Made by a program: the position numbers and the translations under genes. The notes beneath the pieces were generated by a model, which worked only from the letters and a program-made list of their open reading frames with translations, made no database searches and was not told the DNA's origin. This document shows, piece by piece, positions 39,298-48,681 of a stretch of 64,000 bases of DNA. Origin of the DNA: an uncultured Clostridia bacterium (GTDB lineage Bacteria; Bacillota; Clostridia; Christensenellales; UBA1242); assembly GCA_944376905.1 (NCBI GenBank), contig CALWEA010000004.1:1-64000 (forward strand), in the 5' to 3' direction. Every line of letters begins with the position of its first letter. Position 1 is the stretch's first letter.

Positions 39298-40728
39298 TTA
39301 TAATACATTTACAACACATGCGGGACGAATGCCTACAGAATATAACGAATCTGTTCCTTCTTCATCAACTTTCTCATCAAGAACAGTTTGTTTAAAATAT
39401 AAAGAACAAGTTCTTAAAGTATACGCAGGATAAAAGATTTTTGGCAGCAATTGACTGGGACTTGCTATATGTTTTGATAATTTATACACATCTCCAGACT
39501 CATCATATCCATCACCAAAATAAGTTCCTAAACCAAATGAATCATTTTGAATTACAATTTCTGAATTTGGCAATTTTCCATTCCATCCTAACAAAAAAAA
39601 CTTAACTAAATTATTATTTGATGTATGACCCTGTTTATAAGTTGTTTGATTAATCTTTGTTGTATCTATGTATGGCATAATATCTTGTAGTTGAAACTTA
39701 TTCATCATCTCACTATACTGTTGATTACTTAAATAAGATCCATTCATAAATTCATTTAATGAAGTACTAAAAAAATCCTCACCTTTTGTATGTTCATACC
39801 CCATGTTGTATAAAGATTTTGTACAAATTAATAATAATTTTTTTGCAGGTTTATTCTCTATAAAAACTCTGCCATTTTCAATTTTAAATAAACCCTTTTC
39901 TAAATTAACATCTGTGCAAAGAACTGTTTTATTATCAAAACAAGTATTGCCATCTCCAAAATTTTCTTCAATAGTCGCGGCTATTACTGTCCATTGAATC
40001 GGCCATGTGAATCTTTTTGGAGTTATTGAAATATCTTGATATAACAAATCATTAATAGAAGAAGATAATGATTGCGAAATTCCATCTGGAAGCTCACTCA
40101 CGGAAGTTGAATATCCAAATTCCATAAATTTTATGTAATTTTCCGAGTTGTTTTTAGCCAATATTCCATCTTGTAATTGTAATATATCAGGCAATTCTGG
40201 AATTTTTTCTTCAAATTTAATATTAATTTTTAATGCACCTAAAAGAGCAGGGTTATCTGCTGTAATGCCTGTTTTTATAGATAGTTGAGTTGCAGTTGTT
40301 GTTAATGTTGATGTTGTTTCTGTTGTTTCCCCACAATTAACACTTGCAATAATGTCTTTTGTTTCACCATCTAGAATATAAAACCTAAAATAAACTAAAC
40401 CTTCTGAATCTGGCGTTAAACTATTTGCCTCTAATCTTATTGTATCACTAGAAATACTTTGAATATACATTCCATTTGAAACAGGGTTTAAACTATTAAA
40501 TATTTCAACATATTCAGTTTCTTCAATTGTTTGATTACCTGTTTCGCCATTTGCTCCGTCTATTCCCATTTCAACTTTAACTAAATATTCCGGTTGGTAT
40601 GTTATACCAACATTAAACATTGAATTCTTTGTTATAGTTAAAGCGTAAACTCCCATAAAACCCATTAAGCAAATTGTTAAAATAAAACTTGTTGTTAAAA
40701 ATATTATTTTCTTTTTTGATTTTATCAT
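39298..40728 (-). CDS. Cassette surface protein B, DUF6273-like C-terminus
   Basis: 476 residues. The N-terminal membrane segment and shared module (EYLVKVEMGIDGANGET, EIFNSLNPVSNGMYI) match the other three cassette proteins for about 180 residues. The C-terminal part (about 235-476) resembles DUF6273-type domains: PIQWTVIAAT, KKLLLICTKSLYN, LGTYFGDGYDESG and the terminal YSVGIRPACVVNV. It has AAGGAGTTTT before the ATG, a consensus promoter at 41014-41043 and an element copy at 41228-41427. Codon use is AT-rich to the end, unlike the gene at 53786. Surface location inferred; binding partner unknown. Confidence 0.83.
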   Translation of the reverse strand: MIKSKKKIIFLTTSFILTICLMGFMGVYALTITKNSMFNVGITYQPEYLVKVEMGIDGANGETGNQTIEETEYVEIFNSLNPVSNGMYIQSISSDTIRLEANSLTPDSEGLVYFRFYILDGETKDIIASVNCGETTETTSTLTTTATQLSIKTGITADNPALLGALKINIKFEEKIPELPDILQLQDGILAKNNSENYIKFMEFGYSTSVSELPDGISQSLSSSINDLLYQDISITPKRFTWPIQWTVIAATIEENFGDGNTCFDNKTVLCTDVNLEKGLFKIENGRVFIENKPAKKLLLICTKSLYNMGYEHTKGEDFFSTSLNEFMNGSYLSNQQYSEMMNKFQLQDIMPYIDTTKINQTTYKQGHTSNNNLVKFFLLGWNGKLPNSEIVIQNDSFGLGTYFGDGYDESGDVYKLSKHIASPSQLLPKIFYPAYTLRTCSLYFKQTVLDEKVDEEGTDSLYSVGIRPACVVNVL

Positions 40729-41013
40729 AATAAAACTCCTTTTCTCTTGTAGTTTTAACTTGTATTAAATTTATATACAATCTCGTTTTTATCTCATCTT
40801 TAATAAACCAATTTTTTGTCTTTTACAATATGTTATTTTAAAATAATTTTTATTTTTTAATTTGTCATTATTTATCGTTATTAGTTAATTTTTATTTTTT
40901 TGTAAAAATTATTTTTTTGTTGTAATCTATTTTAATTTTTACTTTTTAGTTTCTTCCTAGCAAATATTTAAATCAATTGATTTATTATAATCTCTATTTT
41001 AAGTCTTAACAAG

Positions 41014-41043
41014 ATTATATCATTCCTTTAATACTTTTGTCAA
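41014..41043 (-). promoter_or_regulatory. Consensus promoter of cassette gene B
   Basis: TTGACA (41038-41043), 18 bp, TATAAT (41014-41019), with a leader of about 280 nt. The 40729-41227 stretch is shared with cassettes A and C and holds no gene. Confidence 0.85.
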
Positions 41044-41227
41044 AACTTTTTAATTATTTTTTTAAATTTTTATAATTTTAAATTTGCAGTTTTTCAAACA
41101 TCTAACTCTTTAATTTAAAATTTTTTTTAACTTTTAAAGTATCAAATTTGTATTTTTTAAAAATTAAAGAATATATTCAAAAACTCCTTTATTTATAAGA
41201 CTTTTTTTAAATTTTAATCCCCCTTTC

Positions 41228-41427
41228 AACTGCGTATTTAATGTATATATACGCAGTGATTTTCAATATATAGTGAAAAATTTTAGTAAATAAAAACATA
41301 AAAAGCATAAAACAAAATAAAAACATATAAAATTTTTAAAAAATATTTGATATTTATGTTTTATTATGCTAAAATATTATTGTTGAAATAAGAAAAAACT
41401 GCGTATTTATACATTAAATACGCAGTT
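41228..41427. repeat. 200-bp element with paired palindromes (copy 2)
   Basis: Palindromes at 41228-41257 and 41397-41427. The right one is perfect (13-bp arms, TACAT core) and is followed on the minus strand by TTTTTT, so it can terminate transcription coming from the upstream gene. The interior is nearly identical to copy 4. Confidence 0.9.
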
Positions 41428-41451
41428 TTTTATTGACTATTCTTTTATTTT

Positions 41452-41482
41452 AAAAGAAAAAAAAACATCAAATTTTGATGTT
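41452..41482 (-). terminator. Terminator of the small gene at 41483
   Basis: AACATCAAAATTTGATGTT palindrome followed by about ten T on the minus strand. Confidence 0.85.
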
Positions 41483-41716
41483 TTAAACTTGCTGTAATTT
41501 TTGAGCCCTCATACGTAAAATTTTTATATCATTCAATAATGATTTATAGCGACTAGCATAAGAACTAAGCATTGCTTGGACCAATAAACTATTTGGATTT
41601 AAAGAATATTCTTTTTTAATGCCAACAAATTCTTGCTCTAATTTTTCAAAGTTTTCAAGTTTAGCATCTAATTCATTTGTTATATTCAAAAACTCATCAA
41701 AAAATGTTTTTTTCAT
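41483..41716 (-). CDS. Unknown small helical protein
   Basis: 77 residues, not recognised; predicted as two helices (FLNITNELDAKLENFEKLEQEF and SRYKSLLNDIKILRMRAQKL), the spacing of a small coiled-coil hairpin. TGGAGA stands about 9 nt before the ATG. It follows mtaB by 217 bp on the same strand and ends in its own terminator, directly next to an element copy. Confidence 0.7.
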   Translation of the reverse strand: MKKTFFDEFLNITNELDAKLENFEKLEQEFVGIKKEYSLNPNSLLVQAMLSSYASRYKSLLNDIKILRMRAQKLQQV

Positions 41717-41933
41717 TTAATAAATCTCCAATTAATTGTTGCTAACATACTTATTATATCAAAACATTTTTCAAAAATCAATACCAAAATTTTTCGAATA
41801 TAAAATAAATATTGAATTTAATAAAATTTTTTCTAATATTTTAAAATAAAAGATAAATTATTAACTTACCATTTTATTTTATAGTAAAAATCATTAACAA
41901 CTAAATATGCAATATAATCACTTTTGGTTAGTT

Positions 41934-43355
41934 CTAGAATTTTTTAATAACGCCAACAACACCATCATCTAAATAAACATCTAAAATTTCAACAAGAACA
42001 ATCTTATTAATCAAATTTGAACTATTATTATGCAAATTTATTTCACAATATTCACCAGAAGATAAATTTTCACTTTTTATATTGTGTAATTTTGAAGAAG
42101 AATAATTTAACAACTTATTCTCTTTCTCCTTTAAAAAACAACAATTAACATCTTCTAAAATATAAACTTTAACATAATTTTCGGTGTGTCCAACCAAACA
42201 ATTGTCAACAAATTCTTCAATCAAAACATTATGTTTCTTACCAATTTGATTTTGTCTAAATTTTAAAAACATCTTTTTATTTAACTGACTTAATTCTTTG
42301 ACACGTCGTTTAACGACATTTCCATCAACAACAAAAAAACCTTGATTAGATTTTGAACTTAATAATTTATCTGCAACCGTCCCGCTTCTTCTAGAATATG
42401 GAAAAATATGGATATAAGCAAATTTTGCTCTTTTAACAGTTTTTAATGTTTGTTTAAATTCTCGCTCCGTTTCACCAGGAAATCCAACAATAATATCAGT
42501 TGTAATGGCAACATTTTTAAAATATTTTCTAATTTTTTTAACAGCATTCACAAATTCATTAGAAGTATAATTTCTGTTCATTCTTTTTAAAACACTACTA
42601 CACCCACTTTGTAAAGATAGATGAAAATGTGGACAAAAATTTTTCATTGATTTTAAGGTTGATAAAAATTCATCATTTATCAAACTAACTTCCATTGAAC
42701 TCAACCTAATACGTATATTATAATCGTTTAACTGTTTCATCAACTCACTCAAAGCAGGTTTATCATCAATACGATAATCACTAACATCAATCCCAGTTAA
42801 AACAATTTCTTTAACTCCGTTATTTTTAAGATTTTCAACTTCCGTTAATATACTGACAATATCTCTTGAACGACTACGTCCTCTCAAATAAGGAATTAAA
42901 CAATAAGAACAAAACCTATTACACCCATCTTGAATTTTAACATAAGCCCTTGTGTGAGAAGATTTAGAAATTGAAATATTTTCATAAAAATTAGGCAAAG
43001 GTTGAAGTTTGCGTTTACGATCCAACTTTTCAATTTTTTCAAGTAAATTTAATTTATTAACATTACCAACAACATATTTAACATTTGGCAAATTCCAAAA
43101 CTGATCAGGATTTTTTTGTGACGCACACCCCATAACAAAAATTTTAGCATTGGGATTAAATTTTAAAAATTTAGAAACATACTGTCTTGATTTTCTTTCA
43201 GCCTCGTTAGTAACCGCACAAGAATTTAAAATGTAAATATCCGCATTTTGAAGTTTAAAAAAAACATTATGTCCAACCGCAGACAATTTTTCAGCCAACG
43301 CATCACTTTCATATTGATTAACTTTACAACCAAGAGTTATAATAACTATCTTCAT
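41934..43355 (-). CDS. mtaB: tRNA t6A37 methylthiotransferase MtaB
   Basis: Radical-SAM enzyme converting t6A to ms2t6A at tRNA position 37. 473 residues. The UPF0004 N-terminus TLGCKVNQYESDAL is the MtaB type rather than MiaB, with its further cluster cysteines in NSCAVT and GCASQ. The radical-SAM motif is CNRFCSYCLIPYLRGRSRSR (about 144-163), followed by a TRAM-type C-terminus. An insert near 410-445 (CCFLKEKENKLLNYSSSKL) makes it slightly long. AAGGTGA stands 6 nt before the ATG. It follows rsmE by about 100 bp, an ancient gene pair. Confidence 0.95.
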   Translation of the reverse strand: MKIVIITLGCKVNQYESDALAEKLSAVGHNVFFKLQNADIYILNSCAVTNEAERKSRQYVSKFLKFNPNAKIFVMGCASQKNPDQFWNLPNVKYVVGNVNKLNLLEKIEKLDRKRKLQPLPNFYENISISKSSHTRAYVKIQDGCNRFCSYCLIPYLRGRSRSRDIVSILTEVENLKNNGVKEIVLTGIDVSDYRIDDKPALSELMKQLNDYNIRIRLSSMEVSLINDEFLSTLKSMKNFCPHFHLSLQSGCSSVLKRMNRNYTSNEFVNAVKKIRKYFKNVAITTDIIVGFPGETEREFKQTLKTVKRAKFAYIHIFPYSRRSGTVADKLLSSKSNQGFFVVDGNVVKRRVKELSQLNKKMFLKFRQNQIGKKHNVLIEEFVDNCLVGHTENYVKVYILEDVNCCFLKEKENKLLNYSSSKLHNIKSENLSSGEYCEINLHNNSSNLINKIVLVEILDVYLDDGVVGVIKKF

Positions 43356-43458
43356 TTGTTCACCTTAAAATATTATTAATGTTTTAAAAATTTAAAATAT
43401 ATCATATAATTTATAAATTTAATTTTAGTTAAAATTAATGTGGTTAAAAATAAATTTT

Positions 43459-44187
43459 TTAATTATTTTTTAAAAAAGATATAAAAGAACACATAGCAAT
43501 TGAAGTTGTTTCCGTTCGTAAAATGCGCTTACCTAAACTAATGAAATTTATATTCAATTGATTTTGTAGATTTTCCATAAACTCACACTCTTCACTAGAA
43601 AATCCACCTTCAGCACCAACAATAACAGCAATTTTATTTGAATTTTGAATGTCTTTTAAATATTTGTTTAAAGAATTATCAACAAATTCTTTTTCATATA
43701 AAAATAAAATTAAGTCAAAATTAATAAGTTTATCTTTTAATAAATTAAATTTTGTTAAAGAAATTTTGGGAACTAAACTTCTTCCACATTGCTTACAAGC
43801 CTCTTTTGCAACCTTTTTTAATTTTTCTAATTTAGAATTATCAGCATGAGCAACGGTAAATCTACTTTCAAAAAAAACAATTTCTTCAACACCTAATTCT
43901 GTTGCTTTTTGAGTTATAAAATGGTTTTTTTCACCTTTTGCCACTCCTTGAAATAAAACCAAACGACTTTTAGGATTAGCCTCGCATAATTGTTTTTTTA
44001 AAATTTTTGCACTAATTTTATTTTTTTCAATATTTGTAATTGAACATAAATATTCAAATTCATCATCACATATACCCATAAAATTATCACCAATAGACAT
44101 TCTTAAAACTTTGGACATATGTTGAACTTCGTCTTGCTCAACTTCAACAAGAGAATTATTATTATAATTAATAAAAAATCTTTTCAT
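43459..44187 (-). CDS. rsmE: 16S rRNA (uracil-1498-N3)-methyltransferase RsmE
   Basis: SPOUT-fold methyltransferase of 242 residues. It has an N-terminal PUA-like domain (FFINYNN ... HMSKVLRMSIGD), then KGEKNHFITQKATELGV, IAVIVGAEGGFSSEECEF and the C-terminal knot LGKRILRTETTSIAMCSF that binds SAM. prmA, which usually sits between dnaJ and rsmE, is absent; cassette C occupies that place. There is no ribosome site; a promoter ends six bases from the ATG, so it is predicted leaderless. Secure call. Confidence 0.95.
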   Translation of the reverse strand: MKRFFINYNNNSLVEVEQDEVQHMSKVLRMSIGDNFMGICDDEFEYLCSITNIEKNKISAKILKKQLCEANPKSRLVLFQGVAKGEKNHFITQKATELGVEEIVFFESRFTVAHADNSKLEKLKKVAKEACKQCGRSLVPKISLTKFNLLKDKLINFDLILFLYEKEFVDNSLNKYLKDIQNSNKIAVIVGAEGGFSSEECEFMENLQNQLNINFISLGKRILRTETTSIAMCSFISFLKNN

Positions 44188-44193
44188 AATTTT

Positions 44194-44222
44194 ATTATAC
44201 TATTTTTAAAATGTTTTTTCAA
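44194..44222 (-). promoter_or_regulatory. rsmE promoter, predicted leaderless
   Basis: TTGAAA (44217-44222), 17 bp, TATAAT (44194-44199), then 6 bp to the ATG at 44187. Confidence 0.7.
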
Positions 44223-44383
44223 CAAAAATAATTTATTTATTCATTTATTTTTAATTAATAAAAATAATTAAATAAAACAATATAAATGAAATTTAATTTT
44301 ATATGAATTATATTTTCTGTAAAAATTTTTGCTATTTTAGTAATAAAATCAATCAATAAAATATAATTAGATAAAAATCTAAA

Positions 44384-44416
44384 TAAAAAAAGAGTTAAAA
44401 ATATTTTTAACCCTTA
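44384..44416 (-). terminator. Terminator of cassette gene C
   Basis: AGGGTTAAAAA / TTTTTAACTCT stem and a T run on the minus strand. Next to it lies the palindrome TTAGATAAAAATCTAA (44367-44382). Confidence 0.75.
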
Positions 44417-44461
44417 AAATGAAACACAAAAAACAACATCTGTTAAACAAAAAATTAAATT

Positions 44462-46534
44462 TTAATTTTCCATAAAAACAGGATATCCATTATTAACATT
44501 ATTTTCGTCTTGCTTCCAATTTTTTAGATTGCCATATATTTCCTTTTTATCCTCAATCCAAGCATTTAGCAAATTAATCAAATTTAATGACGAGCCCAAT
44601 TCCACTGGTAAAACTCCTTGTTTCAAACTTATTGTTTGATTTTTATCAAAAACTCCAAAATAAGAATCGCTAAGGCTACTACCCATGCCTATTGGGCTAA
44701 AGGATTGCGTGTTTAAATAATAACAATTATAAATACCAAAACTTCCGCTATAAATTACCCCCACTATTCCACCATCACTTTCTCTGCCACTATTAGTTTC
44801 ACCTAAGTTATAACAATTTGCAACTGTAACAGTTCCCGAAGAGTGTCCAACAATCCCACCAACATACTCCCCCGCATCAGAAGATAGCAAATTTGAACAA
44901 TTATAGCAATTAATAATTGTTGTTTCTGAATTGCTTGTAAACCCAATAACACCGCCTACATACTTAGAATAAGAAAATGTTATTTCACCATTAATATAAC
45001 AATTGGTTATTAATGTGGTTCCCATATAACGATATCCAATAATACCTCCTACGTAATTATTTTCAATACTTATATTCCCAATATTGCTACTGTTAAAAAC
45101 ATTTACGTTCATATTTTGGCAATATCCAAACAAACCACCAACATATGAAAAACCATTAATATCAACACTATTCACAAAATTATCAACAGATATACTAGTT
45201 TTATCACACCATCCTACAATACCAGCAATATATGAATTTCCAAAAATATTTCCCAAATTATCAACATTACCAATTGTTATTGTACAAAAATATTCACACC
45301 CACCCACAAATCCAGCAACATAATTTGTACCATTAATATACACTTTATTGGTTTTGTTTACAATTTCTATTTCCATTTCATATCCACACCCTACTATTCC
45401 GCCAACATAACAATCACCACTAATCTCTGCGTCTTCAACAATACAATTGAATAAAAAAGAACTATTTGCATAACCAACAACATTTCCAACATAATAATCT
45501 GTTGAAACAACTTTGCAGTTTTGCATTGTTAAATTTTTTATTTCTGCATTTAAAATATATCCAAACAATCCAGCATTAATCGTTGATTGATTAACATACA
45601 AGCCTGTTATTGTTTTATCATTGCCGTCAAATGTTCCCTGAAAACTATTTGTTGAACTATTGCCAATAGGAATAAATTTTTTTGAAAAATTATTTTTATC
45701 ATCTCCATTTTCGCAGTCTATATTATTTAACATTTGTATTGTTGCTTCTGAAAATGGTACCGCTGGTCCCTCAGAATTATTATAGCCATAATTAGAGTCA
45801 TACTTAGAGTCATATCCAGTTGTTGTTGTGTTAACTTGTCCAACTAGCGCAGATAACTTTAATAAGCCGTCTATGTCTGAAACATAAAATGTTGTTCCAG
45901 GTATAGAATTTGTTTCAATTTTACTTGCTTCTCCAAAATATAACCCAGTTTTATCATGCTTACTTAAATATTTTAGGTCTAATAAAAATTCGCTAAATTT
46001 TAAATTTATTTTTATCATACCCAAAGAACTGCTTGTTGGTGTTCCACTTGTTGCATTTATTCCAGTTGCAATTGTTAAAATTGTTGGCGTATTAATTACC
46101 AACTTTCCACTATCTACCGTTGAACTTCCACAATCTATAACGCATTTTAAATCTTTACCGCTGGTTTCATTTTCAAGAGATGTTATTTTAAAATGAACCT
46201 CACCATTCTCCCCTATTGGTGTTAATGTTTGCGAATTTATATGAATTGTATCATTAGACATACTTTGAATATACATTCCATTTGAAACAGGGTTTAAACT
46301 ATTAAATATTTCAACATATTCATTCTCTTCAATGTTTTGGTTAACTGTTCCGCCGTTCGCCCCATCTATCCCCATTTCAACTTTAACCAAATATTCTGGC
46401 TCATATTTAACCCCAACATTAAATGTTGAATTCTTTAATATTGTTAGTGCATACACCCCAAAAAATGCCATTAAACAAATTGTTAAAATTAAACCTGTTG
46501 TTAATAATATTATTTTCTTTTTTGCTTGTGTCAT
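44462..46534 (-). CDS. Cassette surface protein C, GLUG-like repeats
   Basis: 690 residues. The first ~190 residues are almost the same as protein A (same membrane segment and EYLVKVEMGIDGANGGT module). The rest holds about nine GLUG-type repeats (YVGGIVGCGYE, YVAGFVGGCEY, YIAGIVGWCDK, YVGGLFGYCQ, YVGGIIGYRYMG and others), more divergent than in A. It ends KQDENNVNNGYPVFMEN, like the end of A (WTTGENGYPVFVQS). AAGGAG precedes the ATG. It sits between dnaJ and rsmE, breaking a conserved cluster. Surface adhesin-like role inferred. Confidence 0.87.
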   Translation of the reverse strand: MTQAKKKIILLTTGLILTICLMAFFGVYALTILKNSTFNVGVKYEPEYLVKVEMGIDGANGGTVNQNIEENEYVEIFNSLNPVSNGMYIQSMSNDTIHINSQTLTPIGENGEVHFKITSLENETSGKDLKCVIDCGSSTVDSGKLVINTPTILTIATGINATSGTPTSSSLGMIKINLKFSEFLLDLKYLSKHDKTGLYFGEASKIETNSIPGTTFYVSDIDGLLKLSALVGQVNTTTTGYDSKYDSNYGYNNSEGPAVPFSEATIQMLNNIDCENGDDKNNFSKKFIPIGNSSTNSFQGTFDGNDKTITGLYVNQSTINAGLFGYILNAEIKNLTMQNCKVVSTDYYVGNVVGYANSSFLFNCIVEDAEISGDCYVGGIVGCGYEMEIEIVNKTNKVYINGTNYVAGFVGGCEYFCTITIGNVDNLGNIFGNSYIAGIVGWCDKTSISVDNFVNSVDINGFSYVGGLFGYCQNMNVNVFNSSNIGNISIENNYVGGIIGYRYMGTTLITNCYINGEITFSYSKYVGGVIGFTSNSETTIINCYNCSNLLSSDAGEYVGGIVGHSSGTVTVANCYNLGETNSGRESDGGIVGVIYSGSFGIYNCYYLNTQSFSPIGMGSSLSDSYFGVFDKNQTISLKQGVLPVELGSSLNLINLLNAWIEDKKEIYGNLKNWKQDENNVNNGYPVFMEN

Positions 46535-46825
46535 AACAAAACTCCTTTTCTCTTGTAGTTTTAACTTGTATTAAATTTATATACAATCTAGTTTTTATCT
46601 CATCTTTAACAAATCAATTTTTATGTTTTATAATTTTTCATTTTAAAATAATTTTTATTTTTACAATTTAGTCTTTATAAGATAATCTGTATTTTGATAA
46701 ATACTATTTTTATTTTATTAAAATCTATTTTTTTTGCGAAATTCTATTTTTATTTTTTTCTTTTCTTCCTAGCAAATATTTAAATCAATTGATTTATTAT
46801 AATCTTTATTATAAGTCTTAATAAG

Positions 46826-46855
46826 ATTATATCATTCCTTTAATACTTTTGTCAA
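46826..46855 (-). promoter_or_regulatory. Consensus promoter of cassette gene C
   Basis: TTGACA (46850-46855), 18 bp, TATAAT (46826-46831), about 290 bp before the start. The 46535-47006 leader region has no gene. Confidence 0.85.
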
Positions 46856-47006
46856 AACTTTTTAATATTTTTCATAACTTTTAAAATTTCAAATTTACAA
46901 TTTCTCAAACCTTTAAAATTTCTAATTTGTATTTTTTAAAAATTTGTAATTTTTAATAACAAACTCTTTATTTATAAGACTTTTTTCAAATTTTAATGCT
47001 CCTTTA

Positions 47007-47206
47007 AACTGCGTATTTAATGTATAAATACGCAGTAATTTTCAAGATGAGTAAATAATTTTAGTAAATAAAAACATAAACAGCATAAATCAATGTCAAA
47101 AAATATAGAAAATTTAAAAATTTATTTGCTATTTATGTTTTATTATGCTAAAATATTTTTGATGAGATGAAAAATTACTGCGTATATATACATTATATAC
47201 GCAGTT
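47007..47206. repeat. 200-bp element with paired palindromes (copy 3)
   Basis: Palindromes at 47007-47036 and 47177-47206, the most diverged interior of the four copies. The right palindrome lies 70 bp after the dnaJ stop and, with the T-rich stretch that follows on the minus strand, probably serves as the dnaJ terminator. Confidence 0.88.
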
Positions 47207-47276
47207 ATTTTATTTTTTTTATTAAAATAAAAGAAATGTCTATTGCAGCACTTCTTTTTATTTTTTGTTTTTATTT

Positions 47277-48410
47277 TTATTTATTTAAATTGTCAAGAAT
47301 TTTTTTATATTTAGGGAATTGATTAACAGGAGTTTCTTTTGCAATTGATTTAATAATTTCCTTTGTTTTTCTATCGAAAGATTTAGGAAACTCTGCTTTC
47401 AATGTAACCAACATATCTCCATAAATATCCCTATTCAACATTTTTACGCCTTTATTTTTTAATCTCATAACTGTTCCGCTTTGTGTTAATTCGGGAATAT
47501 TCAATTCATACAACCCATTAACTGTTGGAATTTCAACTTTTCCTCCTAAAATTAAAGTTGTGTATGGCAAATATAGATCTAACAAAATATCAATACCATT
47601 TCTTACTAAAATTTTATGTGGAATTATTTTTATCTTGACATTTAAATCTCCACTAATTCCATCTCGAACAGGTGCGTTACCTTGCCCCTGCATACGCAAT
47701 ATTTGACCATCGTCTATACCTGCTGGGATTTTTAATGTTACTTTTGAACGGGTTTTTTCAGCACCTTTTCCGCCACACTCTGCACATTTTTCTCTTATTA
47801 TTTTTCCAGTTCCACCACAAGTTTTACAAATCCCCTCGCGTATTGTTGTTCCATAAAATGTGTTTTGTGTAAATCTAACACGTCCCGTTCCCTTACATTC
47901 CCCACAAGTCGAAAACTCTTTGCCATTTTTTGCACCAGTTCCAGAGCATGAAGAACATTTTTCATATCGGTTAACAAGAATTTCTTTTGTGCAACCAAAA
48001 ACAGCCTCATTAAAATCTATTGTTAATTGCAAATCTATATCAGCGCCCTTCTCCATAACACGAGTTCTTCCACTTCCTCCTCCTCCAAATGCAGAAAATA
48101 TATCACTAAATATATCGGAAAAACTTCCAGAAAAACTTGAAAATCCACCAGCTCGCCCAGCCCCACCAAACATATCACTAAAATCAGCATGACCATCTGC
48201 ACTTCCAAATTGGTCATAATTAGAACGTTTAGTTTCGTCTGACAAAACTTCATAAGCCTCATTAATTTCTTTAAATTTTTCTGATGCCCCAGGTTCTTTA
48301 TTTATATCAGGATGATATTTTTTTGCTAATTTTCTATATGCCGATTTTATTTCATCAGAACTTGCATTTTTTTCAACACCAAGAATTTTATAGTAGTCTT
48401 TACTTGCCAT
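47277..48410 (-). CDS. dnaJ: Chaperone DnaJ
   Basis: Co-chaperone that loads substrates on DnaK. 377 residues: J domain with HPD in KKYHPDIN (about 30-37), a Gly/Phe region (about 75-115), four CxxCxGxG zinc repeats ([32 protein letters not shown] at about 150-215) and the C-terminal substrate domains. GAGGAA precedes the ATG. Last gene of the hrcA operon, separated from dnaK by 271 bp that contains the cloverleaf at 48470-48545. Confidence 0.98.
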   Translation of the reverse strand: MASKDYYKILGVEKNASSDEIKSAYRKLAKKYHPDINKEPGASEKFKEINEAYEVLSDETKRSNYDQFGSADGHADFSDMFGGAGRAGGFSSFSGSFSDIFSDIFSAFGGGGSGRTRVMEKGADIDLQLTIDFNEAVFGCTKEILVNRYEKCSSCSGTGAKNGKEFSTCGECKGTGRVRFTQNTFYGTTIREGICKTCGGTGKIIREKCAECGGKGAEKTRSKVTLKIPAGIDDGQILRMQGQGNAPVRDGISGDLNVKIKIIPHKILVRNGIDILLDLYLPYTTLILGGKVEIPTVNGLYELNIPELTQSGTVMRLKNKGVKMLNRDIYGDMLVTLKAEFPKSFDRKTKEIIKSIAKETPVNQFPKYKKILDNLNK

Positions 48411-48469
48411 TTTTTCCTCATTCTTTTTTTAATTTTTTATTTATTTTTATATTGTACTTATATAAGCAA

Positions 48470-48545
48470 CTGGTGCCCACACTTTGCCTTGGCAAAGTGT
48501 TATGCGTTTTACGCATTGCGTCAATTCTTTGACGCTGGGCACCAG
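48470..48545. repeat. 76-nt perfect cloverleaf of four palindromic stems
   Basis: An outer 10-bp stem (CTGGTGCCCA at 48470-48479 with TGGGCACCAG at 48536-48545) encloses three hairpins: CACTTTGCC/GGCAAAGTG (48480-48499), ATGCGT/ACGCAT (48502-48516) and GCGTCAA/TTGACGC (48518-48535). All stems are free of mismatches and only three junction bases are unpaired. It is more GC-rich than its A/T surroundings. It lies in the dnaK-dnaJ spacer, so the RNA could block, pause or protect the transcript; as DNA it could form a cruciform. Confidence 0.92.
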
Positions 48546-48681
48546 ATGTTACAAAACTAATTACAACTTATCAATTTAAATATATAATATTTTAAAAATT
48601 AATATTGTTAAAATTAAAAAACTTTAAATGAAATATTTTTTAATCTTATTACAATCAATTATATCAAAAAAATATTAATTT

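Noticed and set aside
39298-39450. Second DGR variable repeat in cassette B
   Set aside because: Its end also reads GIRPA but is A/T-rich with ordinary codons.
48470-48545. Cloverleaf as a tRNA
   Set aside because: No CCA-type acceptor, no T-loop TTC, no anticodon loop of 7 nt; loops are 2-4 nt long.
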